Positions 1 to 8,745 are shown, numbered from the stretch's first letter. The stretch is 43,199 nt of DNA from Candidatus Cloacimonadota bacterium (GCA_021108315.1 JAIORE010000255.1:1-43199), one strand, 5' to 3'. Made by a program: numbers and translations. The notes: generated by a model not told the origin, from the letters alone.

Positions 1-151
1 TTGTAAGAAAAACTATAAAGAATGATTAATAGTGAGAGTGCAGTTGAACAGTCTCATTATAGTTGTTTAAATATTAATAAATGTTTTTTTTGATTTAAAT
101 TTTAAAAGAATTGAATTGAATTTCTAAAAGCTTATATATATATTAATCTAA
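1..151. other. Gene-free left edge, AT-rich, with a bulged hairpin
   Basis: No gene is visible in this edge segment. An interrupted inverted repeat is present: ACTATAA near base 11 pairs with TTATAGT near base 57, and TGAGA near base 33 pairs with TCTCA near base 52, with a bulge between the two stems. It lies downstream of the minus-strand gene ending at 152 and could be part of its 3' end. It has no clear T-run, so I do not call it a terminator. The 11-mer TGAACAGTCTC (45-55) recurs at 9183-9193 and, inverted, at 8745-8755. Confidence 0.4.
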
Positions 152-631
152 TTAATCTTGTTGTTCCAATGATAAAAATACATCATAGAAATTTTTGAAA
201 TTATGCCTTTGAATTTTAAACATCATTCCAAAGAAAAACTTAAGCATTTTATCATCGGTTTCATAAAATAATTTTCTGTAGTTCTTCATTGAATTTCTTT
301 CATTTCTGTAAGATTTGATGATAGAATTTATTTCTCCGGGTTCTTCTTTGATTTTCTCAATAAAACCGTGTGGAAAAGAAAAAGATTTTGTCCTGCTAAA
401 TTTTACGAGTTCTTCCCGAAAAAAATCTAAACCTTTTTCATTTCCTCTATGCTGAAAAAACTTTTGGATTAAGCTCAAATTTTGTTTTTTTTCTTCTGCA
501 ATATATTTAAAAAAACGCTTTATATTCGTATCATCTTCTTTATACGATGTTTTTTCATATAATTTTATAACTTTTTTTGTATCAGATAAAGCAGATCTTA
601 CATGTAAAGTCAATGTTCGAGTATTTTTCAT
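152..631 (-). CDS. Ferritin-like four-helix protein, probably without a metal site
   Basis: This is a 159-residue protein of unknown function that reads as four amphipathic helices of ferritin/rubrerythrin type. Helix 2 (about residues 36-60) has an EEKKQN stretch where rubrerythrins have an ExxH metal motif. Helix 4 (about 128-153) has KIQRHN in the equivalent place, so most carboxylate and histidine ligands appear to be missing. There is no signal peptide or membrane segment, so it should be cytoplasmic. The ATG has an AAGGAA ribosome site a few bases upstream. The gene is 26 bases downstream of the YjbQ-family gene on the same strand and may be co-transcribed with it. The fold call comes from pattern only; it could instead be an unrelated helical bundle. 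Confidence 0.45.
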   Translation of the reverse strand: MKNTRTLTLHVRSALSDTKKVIKLYEKTSYKEDDTNIKRFFKYIAEEKKQNLSLIQKFFQHRGNEKGLDFFREELVKFSRTKSFSFPHGFIEKIKEEPGEINSIIKSYRNERNSMKNYRKLFYETDDKMLKFFFGMMFKIQRHNFKNFYDVFLSLEQQD

Positions 632-657
632 TTTTATTTCCTTAACAAAGCTTCAAT

Positions 658-1074
658 TTATTCACCAATAATTTTTACTAATAATCTTTTTTTTCTCATT
701 CCATCGAATTCACCATAAAATATTTGTTCCCACGGACCAAAATCTAATCTACCTTCGGTAATAGCAACAACTACTTCGCGTCCCATAATGGTTCTTTTTA
801 AATGAGCATCAGCATTATCTTCAAATCCATTATGTTTGTATTGTGAATATGGTTTTTCCGGGGCTAATCTTTCTAACCACTTTTCAAAATCGTGATGTAA
901 ACCTGATTCGTCATCATTTATAAATACACTTGCAGTAATATGCATTGCATTTACCAAACATAATCCTTCCTTTATTCCACTTTCAAATAGGCTTTTTTCG
1001 ACTTCTGAAGTAATATTTAACAACTGTCTTCTTTTGTTTGTATTGAACCATAATTCTTTTCTAAATGATTTCAT
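658..1074 (-). CDS. YjbQ/UPF0047 family protein
   Basis: This is a 138-residue single-domain protein of the YjbQ (UPF0047) family. Visible hallmarks are the [15 protein letters not shown] segment, a conserved Asp in [12 protein letters not shown], the NADAHLK motif, [16 protein letters not shown], and [11 protein letters not shown] near the C-terminus. The histidines and acidic residues line the presumed metal/phosphate pocket. E. coli YjbQ has weak thiamin-phosphate synthase activity, but the true family role is unsettled. The frame is open six codons further upstream through a TTG. I chose the ATG at 1074 because GAGGAG sits six bases ahead of it and because family members start close to this point. 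It is followed by the ferritin-like gene on the same strand. Confidence 0.9.
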   Translation of the reverse strand: MKSFRKELWFNTNKRRQLLNITSEVEKSLFESGIKEGLCLVNAMHITASVFINDDESGLHHDFEKWLERLAPEKPYSQYKHNGFEDNADAHLKRTIMGREVVVAITEGRLDFGPWEQIFYGEFDGMRKKRLLVKIIGE

Positions 1075-1155
1075 GAACTTCTCCTCAATCAAACATAAAC
1101 CTTTTTTATTTCTTTTTCAAATTTAGTAAAGTAAAAATATTTTTTAAACTAATTT

Positions 1156-2055
1156 TTATAAAATTTTAGACTTTTCCATTCTGTTTTTATTCATAGAAAT
1201 ATTTTGTATTAAGATTCCCAGAATAATAAAGACAAGTCCAAATATAGATGATGGTAGAATTCTCTCCTTTAGAATAAAGTTAATAACAAATAAAGATAAA
1301 AATGGGGTAAGATAGATAAGATTGGAAATTTTTGATAGAGAATCGGATAATGATAATGCTTTCAGCCAAAAAACAAAAGTAATTCCCATTTCAAAGAAAC
1401 CAACATAAATACAGGCTACTAACCCTTTTAGATCAGGGAAATCAAATTTATTTGCAATATTGAAAATAAAAATATAAAAAAAACCAATAGCAAAACTTAA
1501 AGTCAATTTATGCACTTCCGAACGTTTATCTCTCACATTTATAATAAAAAACAAACCCCAAATTACAGAACTAAATAAAGCAAGAAAAACTCCCCACAAA
1601 CTTTCAATTTTACTCAAAGAAAAACTTCCCTTTGATGAAATAATCATTATCCCTAAAAAACTAATAAGTAGAGCAATAATATTACGAAAATTTATTTTGT
1701 GCTTCAAGATCACTGCAGAAAATAATACGGTTGTTAAAGGCCAAAGAAAATTCAAAGGTTGAGCAATTTGAGCTTGTAACAAACTATAGGCTTTAAATAA
1801 AACTATGTAGTACAAAAAAGGATTTAAAAAACCTAATAGAGCAGATAATAAATATTCTTTTTTAGTAAATGTAAAAAGAACTTTTATCTCTTTTTTTATC
1901 ATTAGAACCGTGATTAAATATAAACAAGCCGTCAAACTTGCCCAAAAGAGAAGTTCATAAAATCTTACATATTGAAGAGCTATCTTAAAGGCAGTAGCTG
2001 CCGTTCCCCAAAACAAAATGGACAAAGAAGCATAAATATAAGCATTATTTTTCAT
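1156..2055 (-). CDS. EamA/DMT-family transporter
   Basis: This is a 299-residue inner-membrane protein with about ten hydrophobic segments arranged as two EamA repeats (roughly residues 5-140 and 153-285). That is the standard size and layout of the drug/metabolite transporter superfamily. The N-terminal repeat starts with the typical LSILFWGTAATAFK helix. The second carries SSVIWGLFFIINVR, and the ninth helix region has FEMGITFVFWLKAL, a conserved feature of the group. The substrate cannot be predicted; relatives export amino acids, metabolites or cofactor precursors. An AGGTGG motif lies about ten bases before the ATG. It ends 81 bases before the YjbQ-family start on the same strand. Confidence 0.9.
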   Translation of the reverse strand: MKNNAYIYASLSILFWGTAATAFKIALQYVRFYELLFWASLTACLYLITVLMIKKEIKVLFTFTKKEYLLSALLGFLNPFLYYIVLFKAYSLLQAQIAQPLNFLWPLTTVLFSAVILKHKINFRNIIALLISFLGIMIISSKGSFSLSKIESLWGVFLALFSSVIWGLFFIINVRDKRSEVHKLTLSFAIGFFYIFIFNIANKFDFPDLKGLVACIYVGFFEMGITFVFWLKALSLSDSLSKISNLIYLTPFLSLFVINFILKERILPSSIFGLVFIILGILIQNISMNKNRMEKSKIL

Positions 2056-2152
2056 TTAAAAAATTACCACCTAACTATGTGCCCATTGTCACGCCTTGAA
2101 AGCGAATAAAAAATCAGGCACAATATTGGAGGATTAAATTTTTTCAGATCTC

Positions 2153-2791
2153 TTATTCATACACTTTTTCGCCATATTTCATTTTCTTTAGATATAAAAT
2201 CTCACAAGCCCCATTTCCTGTATCTTTTCTGGTTCTACTTGTATGCCACCAGACTTTTCCTTTTTTATACACACCATCTACATCAACCAAATATCCTTCC
2301 AAAATCACAAATTTGTTTTTCCGAACCAATCTTAAAGCCTTTCTAAGATTTTTTGAAGCAGGAATTATATGTGTATTTGCAGAATGTTCAGCAATATAAC
2401 TTGGCTCAAATGGTATATCCCAGTACTTATAGAAATAAAACCGCATTCCTTGAGAATATTTTATTTTCTTTCTTAAATTCTTATCAATCAGTTTTCCCCA
2501 TCCTAAAGCCAAATCGAATTGAGAAATTTGAGAATCCCAATGTTTGTAATACTTGTGCTTACTTAGAACTTTTGCTTTTATTTTGTATTCAGCAACGAGA
2601 GTGACACTTAGTTCACCTTTTCTAATTTTGATTTTAATGACATCTTGATCAATAAGATCATTTTGTTCCGGCATTTCCGAGACATCATAACTACCATAAT
2701 AACTTTTCGAAGGATTGGGTTTATTTATATAGAAAATCACTATTACGATGAGAAGTAAGAATATGATTAAATACATTATTGGATTTTTCAC
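2153..2791 (-). CDS. Membrane-anchored protein of unknown function
   Basis: This is a 212-residue protein with one N-terminal membrane segment (about residues 5-23, very rich in Ile/Leu/Val). The rest would lie outside the cytoplasm. The distal half has conserved-looking blocks: EHSANTHIIPASKNL (about 134-148), FVILEGYLVDVDG (about 161-173), and WWHTSRTRKDTGNGACEIL near the C-terminus. I recognise this pattern from uncharacterised single-pass proteins in many bacteria but know of no function. The start is GTG, with AAGGTG five bases upstream; an in-frame ATG lies five codons later (2776). It is flanked by an EamA transporter and a CDF transporter on the same strand, but gaps of about 100-130 bases give little sign of coupling. 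Confidence 0.65.
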   Translation of the reverse strand: MKNPIMYLIIFLLLIVIVIFYINKPNPSKSYYGSYDVSEMPEQNDLIDQDVIKIKIRKGELSVTLVAEYKIKAKVLSKHKYYKHWDSQISQFDLALGWGKLIDKNLRKKIKYSQGMRFYFYKYWDIPFEPSYIAEHSANTHIIPASKNLRKALRLVRKNKFVILEGYLVDVDGVYKKGKVWWHTSRTRKDTGNGACEILYLKKMKYGEKVYE

Positions 2792-2874
2792 TAATCACCT
2801 TTTATTAAAATCTATTCATAGCTAAATTAAATGTAAAATAAACAGCTGAAACAAATGAAGACCTACGAAAACTC

Positions 2875-2903
2875 ATTCTGTTTATTTGCTACCCAAACAG
2901 AAT
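2875..2903 (-). terminator. Hairpin downstream of the CDF transporter
   Basis: A perfect nine-base stem, ATTCTGTTT paired with AAACAGAAT, encloses an 11-base loop. It starts about 20 bases past the stop codon of the minus-strand CDF gene. Only a short T-run follows on that strand, so termination is plausible but weakly supported. Confidence 0.4.
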
Positions 2904-2921
2904 CGCTTGTAATACATTCTA

Positions 2922-3788
2922 TCATGAAATTGGCTCTAGATGAATTGTTACTTCCATTTTAAATTTTATTTTCAAATCATTTTCTATATCAGTTGCGATT
3001 GTGTGAGATTTTTCAAGTGTAAAATTTCCTGGAAGATTTATATGAAACGTTAGTTCTTTGTGATTACCATATTCATGAAGGTGAAAGTGATGAGCATTTA
3101 GTTCATAATTATACGATTTTTGTATTTGATTTATTATTTCTGTTTTGAATCCTTCATTGATATCTTCTCCTATCAAAGAACTTATGCTTTTTTTCAAAAT
3201 GAAGAATGCTACAAATATGATAACACAAGAAATTAATATACCAAGTACTCCGTCAATCCAAGGATATTTATTGATAAAAGAGATGCTAATAAGTACAATT
3301 AAACTGGTAAAAGCATCTGAGCGATGATGCCAACCATCTGAAATTAAAGCTTTTGATTTAAATTTTTTCCCAGAAGTAATTGCCCATATCGCCATCATTT
3401 CTTTTACAATTATTGAAATGATGACTACAATGATCGTAAATAAACTTTTCTCATAAAAATTTGTGCTATGCAAACGAGCAAAAGATTTTTGGAAAAAATG
3501 AACTCCAATACTGATTAAAAGGACGTTGATAATCAGAGCAGCAATAAGATCGTATCGTCCATGACCAAACGGATGTTCTTTATCGGGAGGTTTTTCAGAT
3601 AATTTCACACTTATAAAAAGAATAATTGAAGTAATAGAATCCGATAATGTGTGCCAAGCATCAGCAATAATTGAAATAGAATTGGAAATAATCCCAACCC
3701 ATATTTTTAGTATAAAAAGAAAGATATTAATTAAAATCGAAAAGAAAGCGATAGCCTTTATTTTTTTTTGTATTTTATTATTTGTCAT
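2922..3788 (-). CDS. Cation diffusion facilitator (CDF) family transporter
   Basis: This is a 288-residue inner-membrane metal exporter of the CDF family, which exchanges divalent metals such as Zn, Mn, Fe or Co for protons. There are six membrane segments over about residues 10-210, followed by a cytoplasmic domain of about 80 residues. The transport-site motifs are present: D43, H46 and D50 in ADAWHTLSD on helix 2, and SDGWHHRSD on helix 5. The HPFGHGR loop between helices 2 and 3 is a family hallmark. The C-terminal domain has NAHHFHLHEYGN and the final VTIHLEP, which supply metal-binding His residues. Metal specificity cannot be read safely. No convincing Shine-Dalgarno site precedes the ATG. 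Length matches the family. Confidence 0.95.
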   Translation of the reverse strand: MTNNKIQKKIKAIAFFSILINIFLFILKIWVGIISNSISIIADAWHTLSDSITSIILFISVKLSEKPPDKEHPFGHGRYDLIAALIINVLLISIGVHFFQKSFARLHSTNFYEKSLFTIIVVIISIIVKEMMAIWAITSGKKFKSKALISDGWHHRSDAFTSLIVLISISFINKYPWIDGVLGILISCVIIFVAFFILKKSISSLIGEDINEGFKTEIINQIQKSYNYELNAHHFHLHEYGNHKELTFHINLPGNFTLEKSHTIATDIENDLKIKFKMEVTIHLEPIS

Positions 3789-3890
3789 TATTCATTTTAT
3801 TTTTACATTCTTCTGCTTTCTTTATTTAAATTTTTCTTTTCCCTTTCTCCATTAATCCTTTTTCCTTTTTCCCTTCAATCTCTTAATTCT

Positions 3891-5075
3891 TTAAAGAATA
3901 TCTATCTTTATCAATGGAACTATCATCTCATCAGTGGTAATTCCACAATGGTTTGCTTTGAGATTAGTTGATTTATCTATATTTCTAAATTTATATTTAA
4001 AACCTTTCTTGCCTGTAGCAATTGCAATATAATTACCAATAAAGTCATCAATTTTAGGATGAACAGCTCCTTCACCCAAAATTTTTGAAGTAAAAAACTC
4101 ATCTCTATTCATTAATAGAAAATCATTTTTGTATTCATTCATTGCCAAGAAGAAATCACTTTTTTTATGCTCTTTTACAAAAAAGGAAACAAAACGAGGT
4201 TCAGGAAAGGGAGGTAAGATCAAACAATCATCAATTTCAGGTATTTCATTCAAATAAATATACTCGTCAATATCAATTAAACCATGATCTGCTGTAATGA
4301 TGATAGTTGAATTCGTTCCTTTTAATTTTGGGGAAAGTTCTTTAATGTTTTTATCAATTTTTTTAATATAATTTTTCACTTCATCAGAATAAACACCAAA
4401 TTCATGTTCAAAGCCATCAGGTAAAGTTGAATATCCAACAATAAATTTTTCACTTTGCATATCTTTCTTAACGATTTTACTAATTTGAGAAATCATTTCA
4501 CTACTTTTTTTATAGGAATGTCTCTTACAGGGATTAGTGATAATTTTGGTAAATGGTGTATCTGATAGAAATTCCTGCGTCAAATAATGCAGTTCAACAT
4601 CCGGTCTGTGCATATTGATTTGCTTAAAAATATTTTTAGGAGAGATAATTTTATAAGCATCATATTTTTTTTCATCAAGTTCCGTATCTAAAACATGATC
4701 TTTATTGGGAAGATAAGTGATCAATCGAAAAAATTCTTTGAAATACAAAGCCCAACCGAGTGAACCGTGTTCCAAGGGAGTCTGAGCTGTAGAAAAAGAT
4801 GTAATTGCAGAAGTCGTAGTAGAAGGAAACACCGTAGAAATTTCAGTTAGTAAATTTGAATAGAGATAGTTACTTTCTTTATTTGAATATTTTTTCAGAA
4901 GATTTAAACCGTATCCATCTAATATAATCAGAATAATATTTTGTTTCCCACTCAGATCAGCAGGGGAAATTGTTTTCAAATATGATTTCCCTGTTTCCAA
5001 ACCATAATGTTTGAGAACTGAACTCATTAAATTGAGAATAGAATTTTCATAATCTGGAAAGGTTGTTTTAGTCAT
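3891..5075 (-). CDS. Alkaline phosphatase superfamily phosphodiesterase/nucleotidase
   Basis: This is a 394-residue metal-dependent hydrolase of the type I phosphodiesterase/nucleotide pyrophosphatase group. The two-metal site can be traced in order: the Asp in ILDGYG (about residue 53), the nucleophile Thr in FPSTTTSAIT (about 85-94), Asp and His in LPDGFEHEFG (about 228-237), Asp-His in TADHG (about 272-276), and a late His in KANHCG (about 376-381). No signal peptide is visible, so the enzyme may be cytoplasmic. The substrate is unknown; relatives cleave nucleotide pyrophosphates, phosphonates or phosphodiesters. It stands alone between a CDF transporter and an ABC exporter on the same strand. 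The ATG is preceded at some distance by AAGGA. Confidence 0.88.
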   Translation of the reverse strand: MTKTTFPDYENSILNLMSSVLKHYGLETGKSYLKTISPADLSGKQNIILIILDGYGLNLLKKYSNKESNYLYSNLLTEISTVFPSTTTSAITSFSTAQTPLEHGSLGWALYFKEFFRLITYLPNKDHVLDTELDEKKYDAYKIISPKNIFKQINMHRPDVELHYLTQEFLSDTPFTKIITNPCKRHSYKKSSEMISQISKIVKKDMQSEKFIVGYSTLPDGFEHEFGVYSDEVKNYIKKIDKNIKELSPKLKGTNSTIIITADHGLIDIDEYIYLNEIPEIDDCLILPPFPEPRFVSFFVKEHKKSDFFLAMNEYKNDFLLMNRDEFFTSKILGEGAVHPKIDDFIGNYIAIATGKKGFKYKFRNIDKSTNLKANHCGITTDEMIVPLIKIDIL

Positions 5076-5120
5076 TTGTCATTTAATCCTTATTGGTATC
5101 GGAATTTCAATGTTTTTTTT

Positions 5121-5213
5121 CTCTCGCAAAGTCGCTAAGTCGCAAAGAAGAAAGAAATTTAATATTTAAGATTTTATATTGAATATTTCTCTGTGTTCTT
5201 TGTGGTGAAGAAT
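5121..5213. repeat. Dispersed 'cgcaaag' composite repeat, copy 1
   Basis: The spacer starts with CTCGCAAAGTCGCTAAGTCG, continues through an A/T-rich middle, and ends in CTCTGTGTTCTTTGTGGTG. The same order of blocks (gcaaag-rich, then taatattta...ttgaatatt, then ctctgtgttct...gtgg) is seen at 23083-23190. Shorter relatives occur near 28183, 34516 and 43090. Such repeats are common in spacers of FCB-type genomes; no function is known to me. Confidence 0.7.
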
Positions 5214-6524
5214 TTATTTTTCCATCAGTTTCTTATTAAAAATACTCAATGCAATTGTAGTAAAAACTATAGTGATAAGAGATAGCACAATCAAGCTGGG
5301 AACAATATCTTTCAGATGTAAATTTCTCCAAAAAATATCGGTAAAACCTTTCATAGCCCAATAGTTTAGAGTAAAACGAGCGATTTTTTTAATATAAGCA
5401 GGCATTATCATAAGAGGAACCATCGAACCACCCAAGGCAGACATTCCTAAAATAATCAAAGTAGAAATACTACTCACTTGATGCTGATTTTTGCAGATCG
5501 AAGCGATAAAAATTCCAAGTGCTGAGCAAGCAAAAGCAGTTACAATAATCATTGACAAAAGTGCCGGAATATCTTTGAAAATATTTAATTTGAATACTAA
5601 CCAGCCGAATGTGAAAAGCACCAATAATTGAAAAATTGCCATAATCATTATATAAAACATCTTTGCAGTTAAAATCTGATTTCTAGTTACGGGAGCTACA
5701 AGTAAACGCTTTATCGTCCCGTTGTTTTTTTCATCTAATAATGAAGCACCGGCGTTTGTCACTGAAAATAAAAGAAACATCACCGCCATCCCAGCTACAT
5801 ACTGAGCAAAATATGGATTTTCTTCTTCAACTCCCAGCAATTCCACAGATTTTATATCTATAGGATCACCCATCATATTGAAGTTATCATCTTGTTTTAT
5901 CGCTGAATCAGAAGGTGTTTGTGATTCGGCTCCTTCTGAATCTTCTGTTCCAAAAAACTTTTCTATAGTCTTATTCATATCATTTTCAAAGAAAGTTCCC
6001 TGATCAGAACCGAGATATTCCCGAGCATTTTTGAACATACTATTCATCATAACTTGAGGAAAATCCTTCATTATTGTCTTTTGAATAATTCCATTTACGA
6101 TATTATACTCAATAATAAACTTGGGATCATAATGAATTTCAAGTTTGAGTTTTTCCCCATTGTTATAATTATTTTCAAATCCGGAAAGAATGCGTATACC
6201 AACTTTGAAACTACCTTTTTTAATATTTGAATCCATTACTTCCATATTAAGAACTGTATTTGTTTCATCATTTTTATAAGTAGAATAAATTTTTATCGCA
6301 TCCAAACTATCCAAAAGTGTTACTAATTGCTTTGAAAAATCAGTTTTATCATCATCAACAACTAATAATCTTAATTCACTAATTCCGTTATCACCACCAA
6401 ATCCACCGAAAATTGCTCCAAAGATCAAAGTGATAATCATGGGGACGGCAAATGTCATAATTATTCCTGATATGCTTTTACTAAACAAAAGAAAGTCTTT
6501 TTTTATTAATTTTGGGATTGTCAT
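5214..6524 (-). CDS. ABC-2 type transporter permease
   Basis: This is a 436-residue permease of the ABC-2 class with the YhgE/ABC2_membrane_3 layout. One N-terminal membrane helix (about residues 20-42) is followed by a large domain outside the membrane (about 50-235) and then five membrane helices from about 238 to 430. The middle part is acidic and probably disordered around residues 195-225. The segment NAGASLLDEKNNGTIKRLL after the second helix is the typical ABC-2 coupling region. Its start codon overlaps the stop of the ATPase gene by four bases (ATGA), so the two are translationally coupled and should form one exporter. The substrate is unknown; relatives export drugs, lipids or peptides. 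Confidence 0.9.
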   Translation of the reverse strand: MTIPKLIKKDFLLFSKSISGIIMTFAVPMIITLIFGAIFGGFGGDNGISELRLLVVDDDKTDFSKQLVTLLDSLDAIKIYSTYKNDETNTVLNMEVMDSNIKKGSFKVGIRILSGFENNYNNGEKLKLEIHYDPKFIIEYNIVNGIIQKTIMKDFPQVMMNSMFKNAREYLGSDQGTFFENDMNKTIEKFFGTEDSEGAESQTPSDSAIKQDDNFNMMGDPIDIKSVELLGVEEENPYFAQYVAGMAVMFLLFSVTNAGASLLDEKNNGTIKRLLVAPVTRNQILTAKMFYIMIMAIFQLLVLFTFGWLVFKLNIFKDIPALLSMIIVTAFACSALGIFIASICKNQHQVSSISTLIILGMSALGGSMVPLMIMPAYIKKIARFTLNYWAMKGFTDIFWRNLHLKDIVPSLIVLSLITIVFTTIALSIFNKKLMEK

Positions 6525-7447
6525 TCTCTTAGTTCCTTTCCTGTTAATTTGAGAAAAAGTTTTTCCAAGTTTGGTTTTATATAATCCATCTTTTCAATGT
6601 TTATGAAGGATCTCTTTAAGTAAGTTGTAATTTCCGAAAGGTTGTTTTTCAAATTAATTCCTTCAATTTTGATTTTATTTTCAGAAAGATCAGATATAAT
6701 GAAGTTCCCGAAAAAATGTGAGATCTGCTCAATATCAAGATTCTTAGATAATTCCAAAATAATTGTTTCACTATCTCCCAAAAGTTTATATAATTCTTCT
6801 TTGGTTCCGATAGCAATTAATTTCCCTTGATCTATGATAGCAATTCTTTGACAAAGTCTCTCTGCTTCTTCCATATAATGCGTTGTATAAATAATTGTTT
6901 TTCCTATTTGATGTAATCCTTTGATCATTTCAAAAATAAAATTACGAGATTGAGGATCTACTCCTACGGTAGGTTCATCCATCAGAATTATATTGGGATT
7001 ATGAAGTAAACCAGCTGCGATATTTATTCGCCTTTTCATCCCACCGGAAAAGGTTTTTATTTTGTCTTTTCGACGACCAAATAGTCCAACCATTTTTAAC
7101 ATTTCCGTAATTCTATTCTTTAATTCTTTAGTTGGAATCTGATAAATATCTCCCCAGAATTGTAAATTTTCCAGTGCAGATAAATCATCATACAAAGCAA
7201 TCTCTTGGGGAATTACGCCAATACTCATTTTCATTTTTAGAGTTGCTTTTTTATGAGAAATCCCATTTAAAAAAATCTCACCTTTGTCTGGGGCAATAAA
7301 TGTACTAAGCAAATTGATCGTAGTAGATTTTCCGGCACCATTTGGACCTAACAAGCCAAATAATTCACCTTTTTTTACATCGAAGGAAAAATTATCCAAT
7401 GCTTGAATATTACCAAAGTTTTTCGTTATTTTTCTTAATTCTATCAA
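6521..7447 (-). CDS. ABC transporter ATP-binding protein
   Basis: This is a 308-residue ATPase subunit of an ABC-2 exporter of the DrrA/CcmA type. Walker A is GPNGAGKST (34-42), the Q-loop is IGVIPQE, the signature is TFSGGMKRR, and Walker B is IILMDEPTVGVD with the catalytic Glu. The switch His is in IYTTHYMEEAERL. A C-terminal extension of about 90 residues after the core is usual for this branch. The start appears to be TTG at 7447, with GAGGAT just upstream; the nearest ATG upstream is out of frame. It is the first gene of a two-gene operon with the permease, joined by a four-base overlap. Confidence 0.95.
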   Translation of the reverse strand: MIELRKITKNFGNIQALDNFSFDVKKGELFGLLGPNGAGKSTTINLLSTFIAPDKGEIFLNGISHKKATLKMKMSIGVIPQEIALYDDLSALENLQFWGDIYQIPTKELKNRITEMLKMVGLFGRRKDKIKTFSGGMKRRINIAAGLLHNPNIILMDEPTVGVDPQSRNFIFEMIKGLHQIGKTIIYTTHYMEEAERLCQRIAIIDQGKLIAIGTKEELYKLLGDSETIILELSKNLDIEQISHFFGNFIISDLSENKIKIEGINLKNNLSEITTYLKRSFINIEKMDYIKPNLEKLFLKLTGKELRE

Positions 7448-7470
7448 GCTATCCTCATTATTCTAATTTA

Positions 7471-7734
7471 ATGAAATATTTAATTGTTACATTTTTTTTT
7501 ATAAAATTTTCTGGGCAAGCTTTTTTATTTTTTCCGTTGCACAATCTGCCAACATTCTGAAAAATAACTCAGCAAGTTGTTCTACAAGAAGAAAAATCTT
7601 TATTTTTAGAAACCAACGATATTATATTGACAAAATTGGAGAAAGAAAAGTTTTCAAATGAAGCACAATCTGGTAGATTGTTAAAAAAACTAAGAAAATA
7701 CAACACAGTGAGTTGTACTAAAAAAAAAATTTAG
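7471..7734 (+). pseudogene. Frameshifted relic of a small secreted or membrane protein
   Basis: No intact gene fills this spacer. An ATG at 7471 opens MKYLIVTFFF and runs into a nine-T tract (7492-7500). If one base is added there, the next frame continues as a hydrophobic stretch, KIFWASFFIFSVAQSANIL, that looks like a signal peptide ending near AQSA. A second frame change near 7566-7575 leads into a charged helical tail, QQVVLQEEKSLFLETNDI and onward, which ends at the TAG at 7732-7734. The pieces join into one plausible protein of about 88 residues. A decayed gene, sequencing indels, or slippage at the T-run could each explain this. I recognise no family. Confidence 0.3.
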
Positions 7735-7744
7735 AAAAATAATT

Positions 7745-8593
7745 ATGAAAACTAATTCAAAAAAAGGAATTTTATTTATCGTCCCTACTCCTATTGGAAA
7801 TATGAGTGATATAACTTTAAGAGCAATTGATACTCTAAAGGAAGTTGCAATAATCGGAGCTGAAGACACTCGAACTTCCGGGAAACTTTTAAAATATCAC
7901 GGAATTGATACTAAAATGCTAAGCTATCATAAGTTTAACGAAATGAAAAGAGTAGATTTATTTGTAGAAAAGTTACTAAAGGGTGATGATATTGCAATCA
8001 TCTCCGATGCTGGTACTCCCGGAATATCAGATCCGGCAAGTAAAATTATTGCAGGTGCAATTGCAAATAATATTGAAGTAATCACTTTACCGGGAGCAGT
8101 TGCTTTTGTTCCAGCATTGGTAAGTTCGGGATTGAGTTGTGAGCAATTTCATTTTATCGGATTTTTACCTGATAAATCTAACCTAAAAGATATGATTCTA
8201 AATAAAATTAAAAATATAGAAAATACCCTTATTTTTTACGAATCTCCTCATAGACTTTTTAAAACAATTGCAATATTAAAGAAAATACTTGGTAATAGAA
8301 AAATATCCATCGCTCGGGAAATATCAAAATTATATGAAACCCACTACCGAACAACTTTTGATGAAGTTTTAAAAAAACCTGAGGATATCATATTAAAAGG
8401 TGAATTTGTTTTGATTGTAGATGGTTTTCAACCTGAAAAAGTAACTTCTGAGGATATTATAAATGAGATGAAAAAATATATTGGACAAGGATATTCAGGA
8501 AAAGAAACTGTACATAAAGTGAAAGAACTGTTTTCAATTCCTAAAAATAGAGTGTATAAATTGATGTTGGAAATTGATGATGTTGATGGTTGA
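7745..8593 (+). CDS. rsmI: 16S rRNA (cytidine(1402)-2'-O)-methyltransferase RsmI
   Basis: This is a 282-residue tetrapyrrole-methylase-fold enzyme that uses S-adenosylmethionine to methylate the ribose of C1402 in 16S rRNA, in the decoding centre. Family motifs are PTPIGNMSDITLRAID (about 14-29), GAEDTRTSGKLL (about 39-50), IISDAGTPGISDPA (about 83-96), PGAVAFVPALVSSGL, and FYESPHRL (about 160-167). Length agrees with other RsmI proteins. There is no clear ribosome-binding site before the ATG, only an A-rich leader. It stands alone; a REP-type spacer separates it from ybaB downstream. Confidence 0.96.
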   Translation: MKTNSKKGILFIVPTPIGNMSDITLRAIDTLKEVAIIGAEDTRTSGKLLKYHGIDTKMLSYHKFNEMKRVDLFVEKLLKGDDIAIISDAGTPGISDPASKIIAGAIANNIEVITLPGAVAFVPALVSSGLSCEQFHFIGFLPDKSNLKDMILNKIKNIENTLIFYESPHRLFKTIAILKKILGNRKISIAREISKLYETHYRTTFDEVLKKPEDIILKGEFVLIVDGFQPEKVTSEDIINEMKKYIGQGYSGKETVHKVKELFSIPKNRVYKLMLEIDDVDG

Positions 8594-8622
8594 TGATTTA
8601 ATCTTGTTCCCATGCTCTGCGT

Positions 8623-8745
8623 GTTAATCTTGTTCCTAAGCCCCAGCTTGGGAACACAATAATCTTAGAAGCCCCTGCTTCGTTTACCACTCGCTAAGCA
8701 GGGCTTAGCCTTTTAGTTCGTTCCCAAGCTGGGGCTTGGGAACGG
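8623..8745. repeat. REP-like palindromic pair (TTCCCAAGC...GGGAAC type)
   Basis: Two palindromic units face each other. One is GTTCCTAAGCCCCAGCTTGG and following bases near 8631-8654. The other is TTCCCAAGCTGGGGCTTGGG near 8720-8739. Between them is a hairpin of AAGCCCCTGCTT (8669-8680) with a matching AAGCAGGGCTTAG near 8696-8708. This type of paired palindrome resembles REP/BIME elements moved by RAYT (IS200-like) transposases. No transposase gene is present in this window. Confidence 0.75.

Noticed and set aside
2353..2604. Plus-strand ORF of 83 codons
   Set aside because: It lies wholly inside the minus-strand membrane-anchored gene, has no ribosome site and no protein-like pattern; it is a shadow frame.
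3768..3971. Plus-strand ORF rich in Phe/Leu/Ser over the CDF-phosphatase spacer
   Set aside because: It reflects a pyrimidine-rich tract on this strand; it overlaps two real genes and shows no domain.
8428..8613. Minus-strand ORF overlapping the 3' end of rsmI
   Set aside because: It is antisense to conserved rsmI codons and has no supporting signal.
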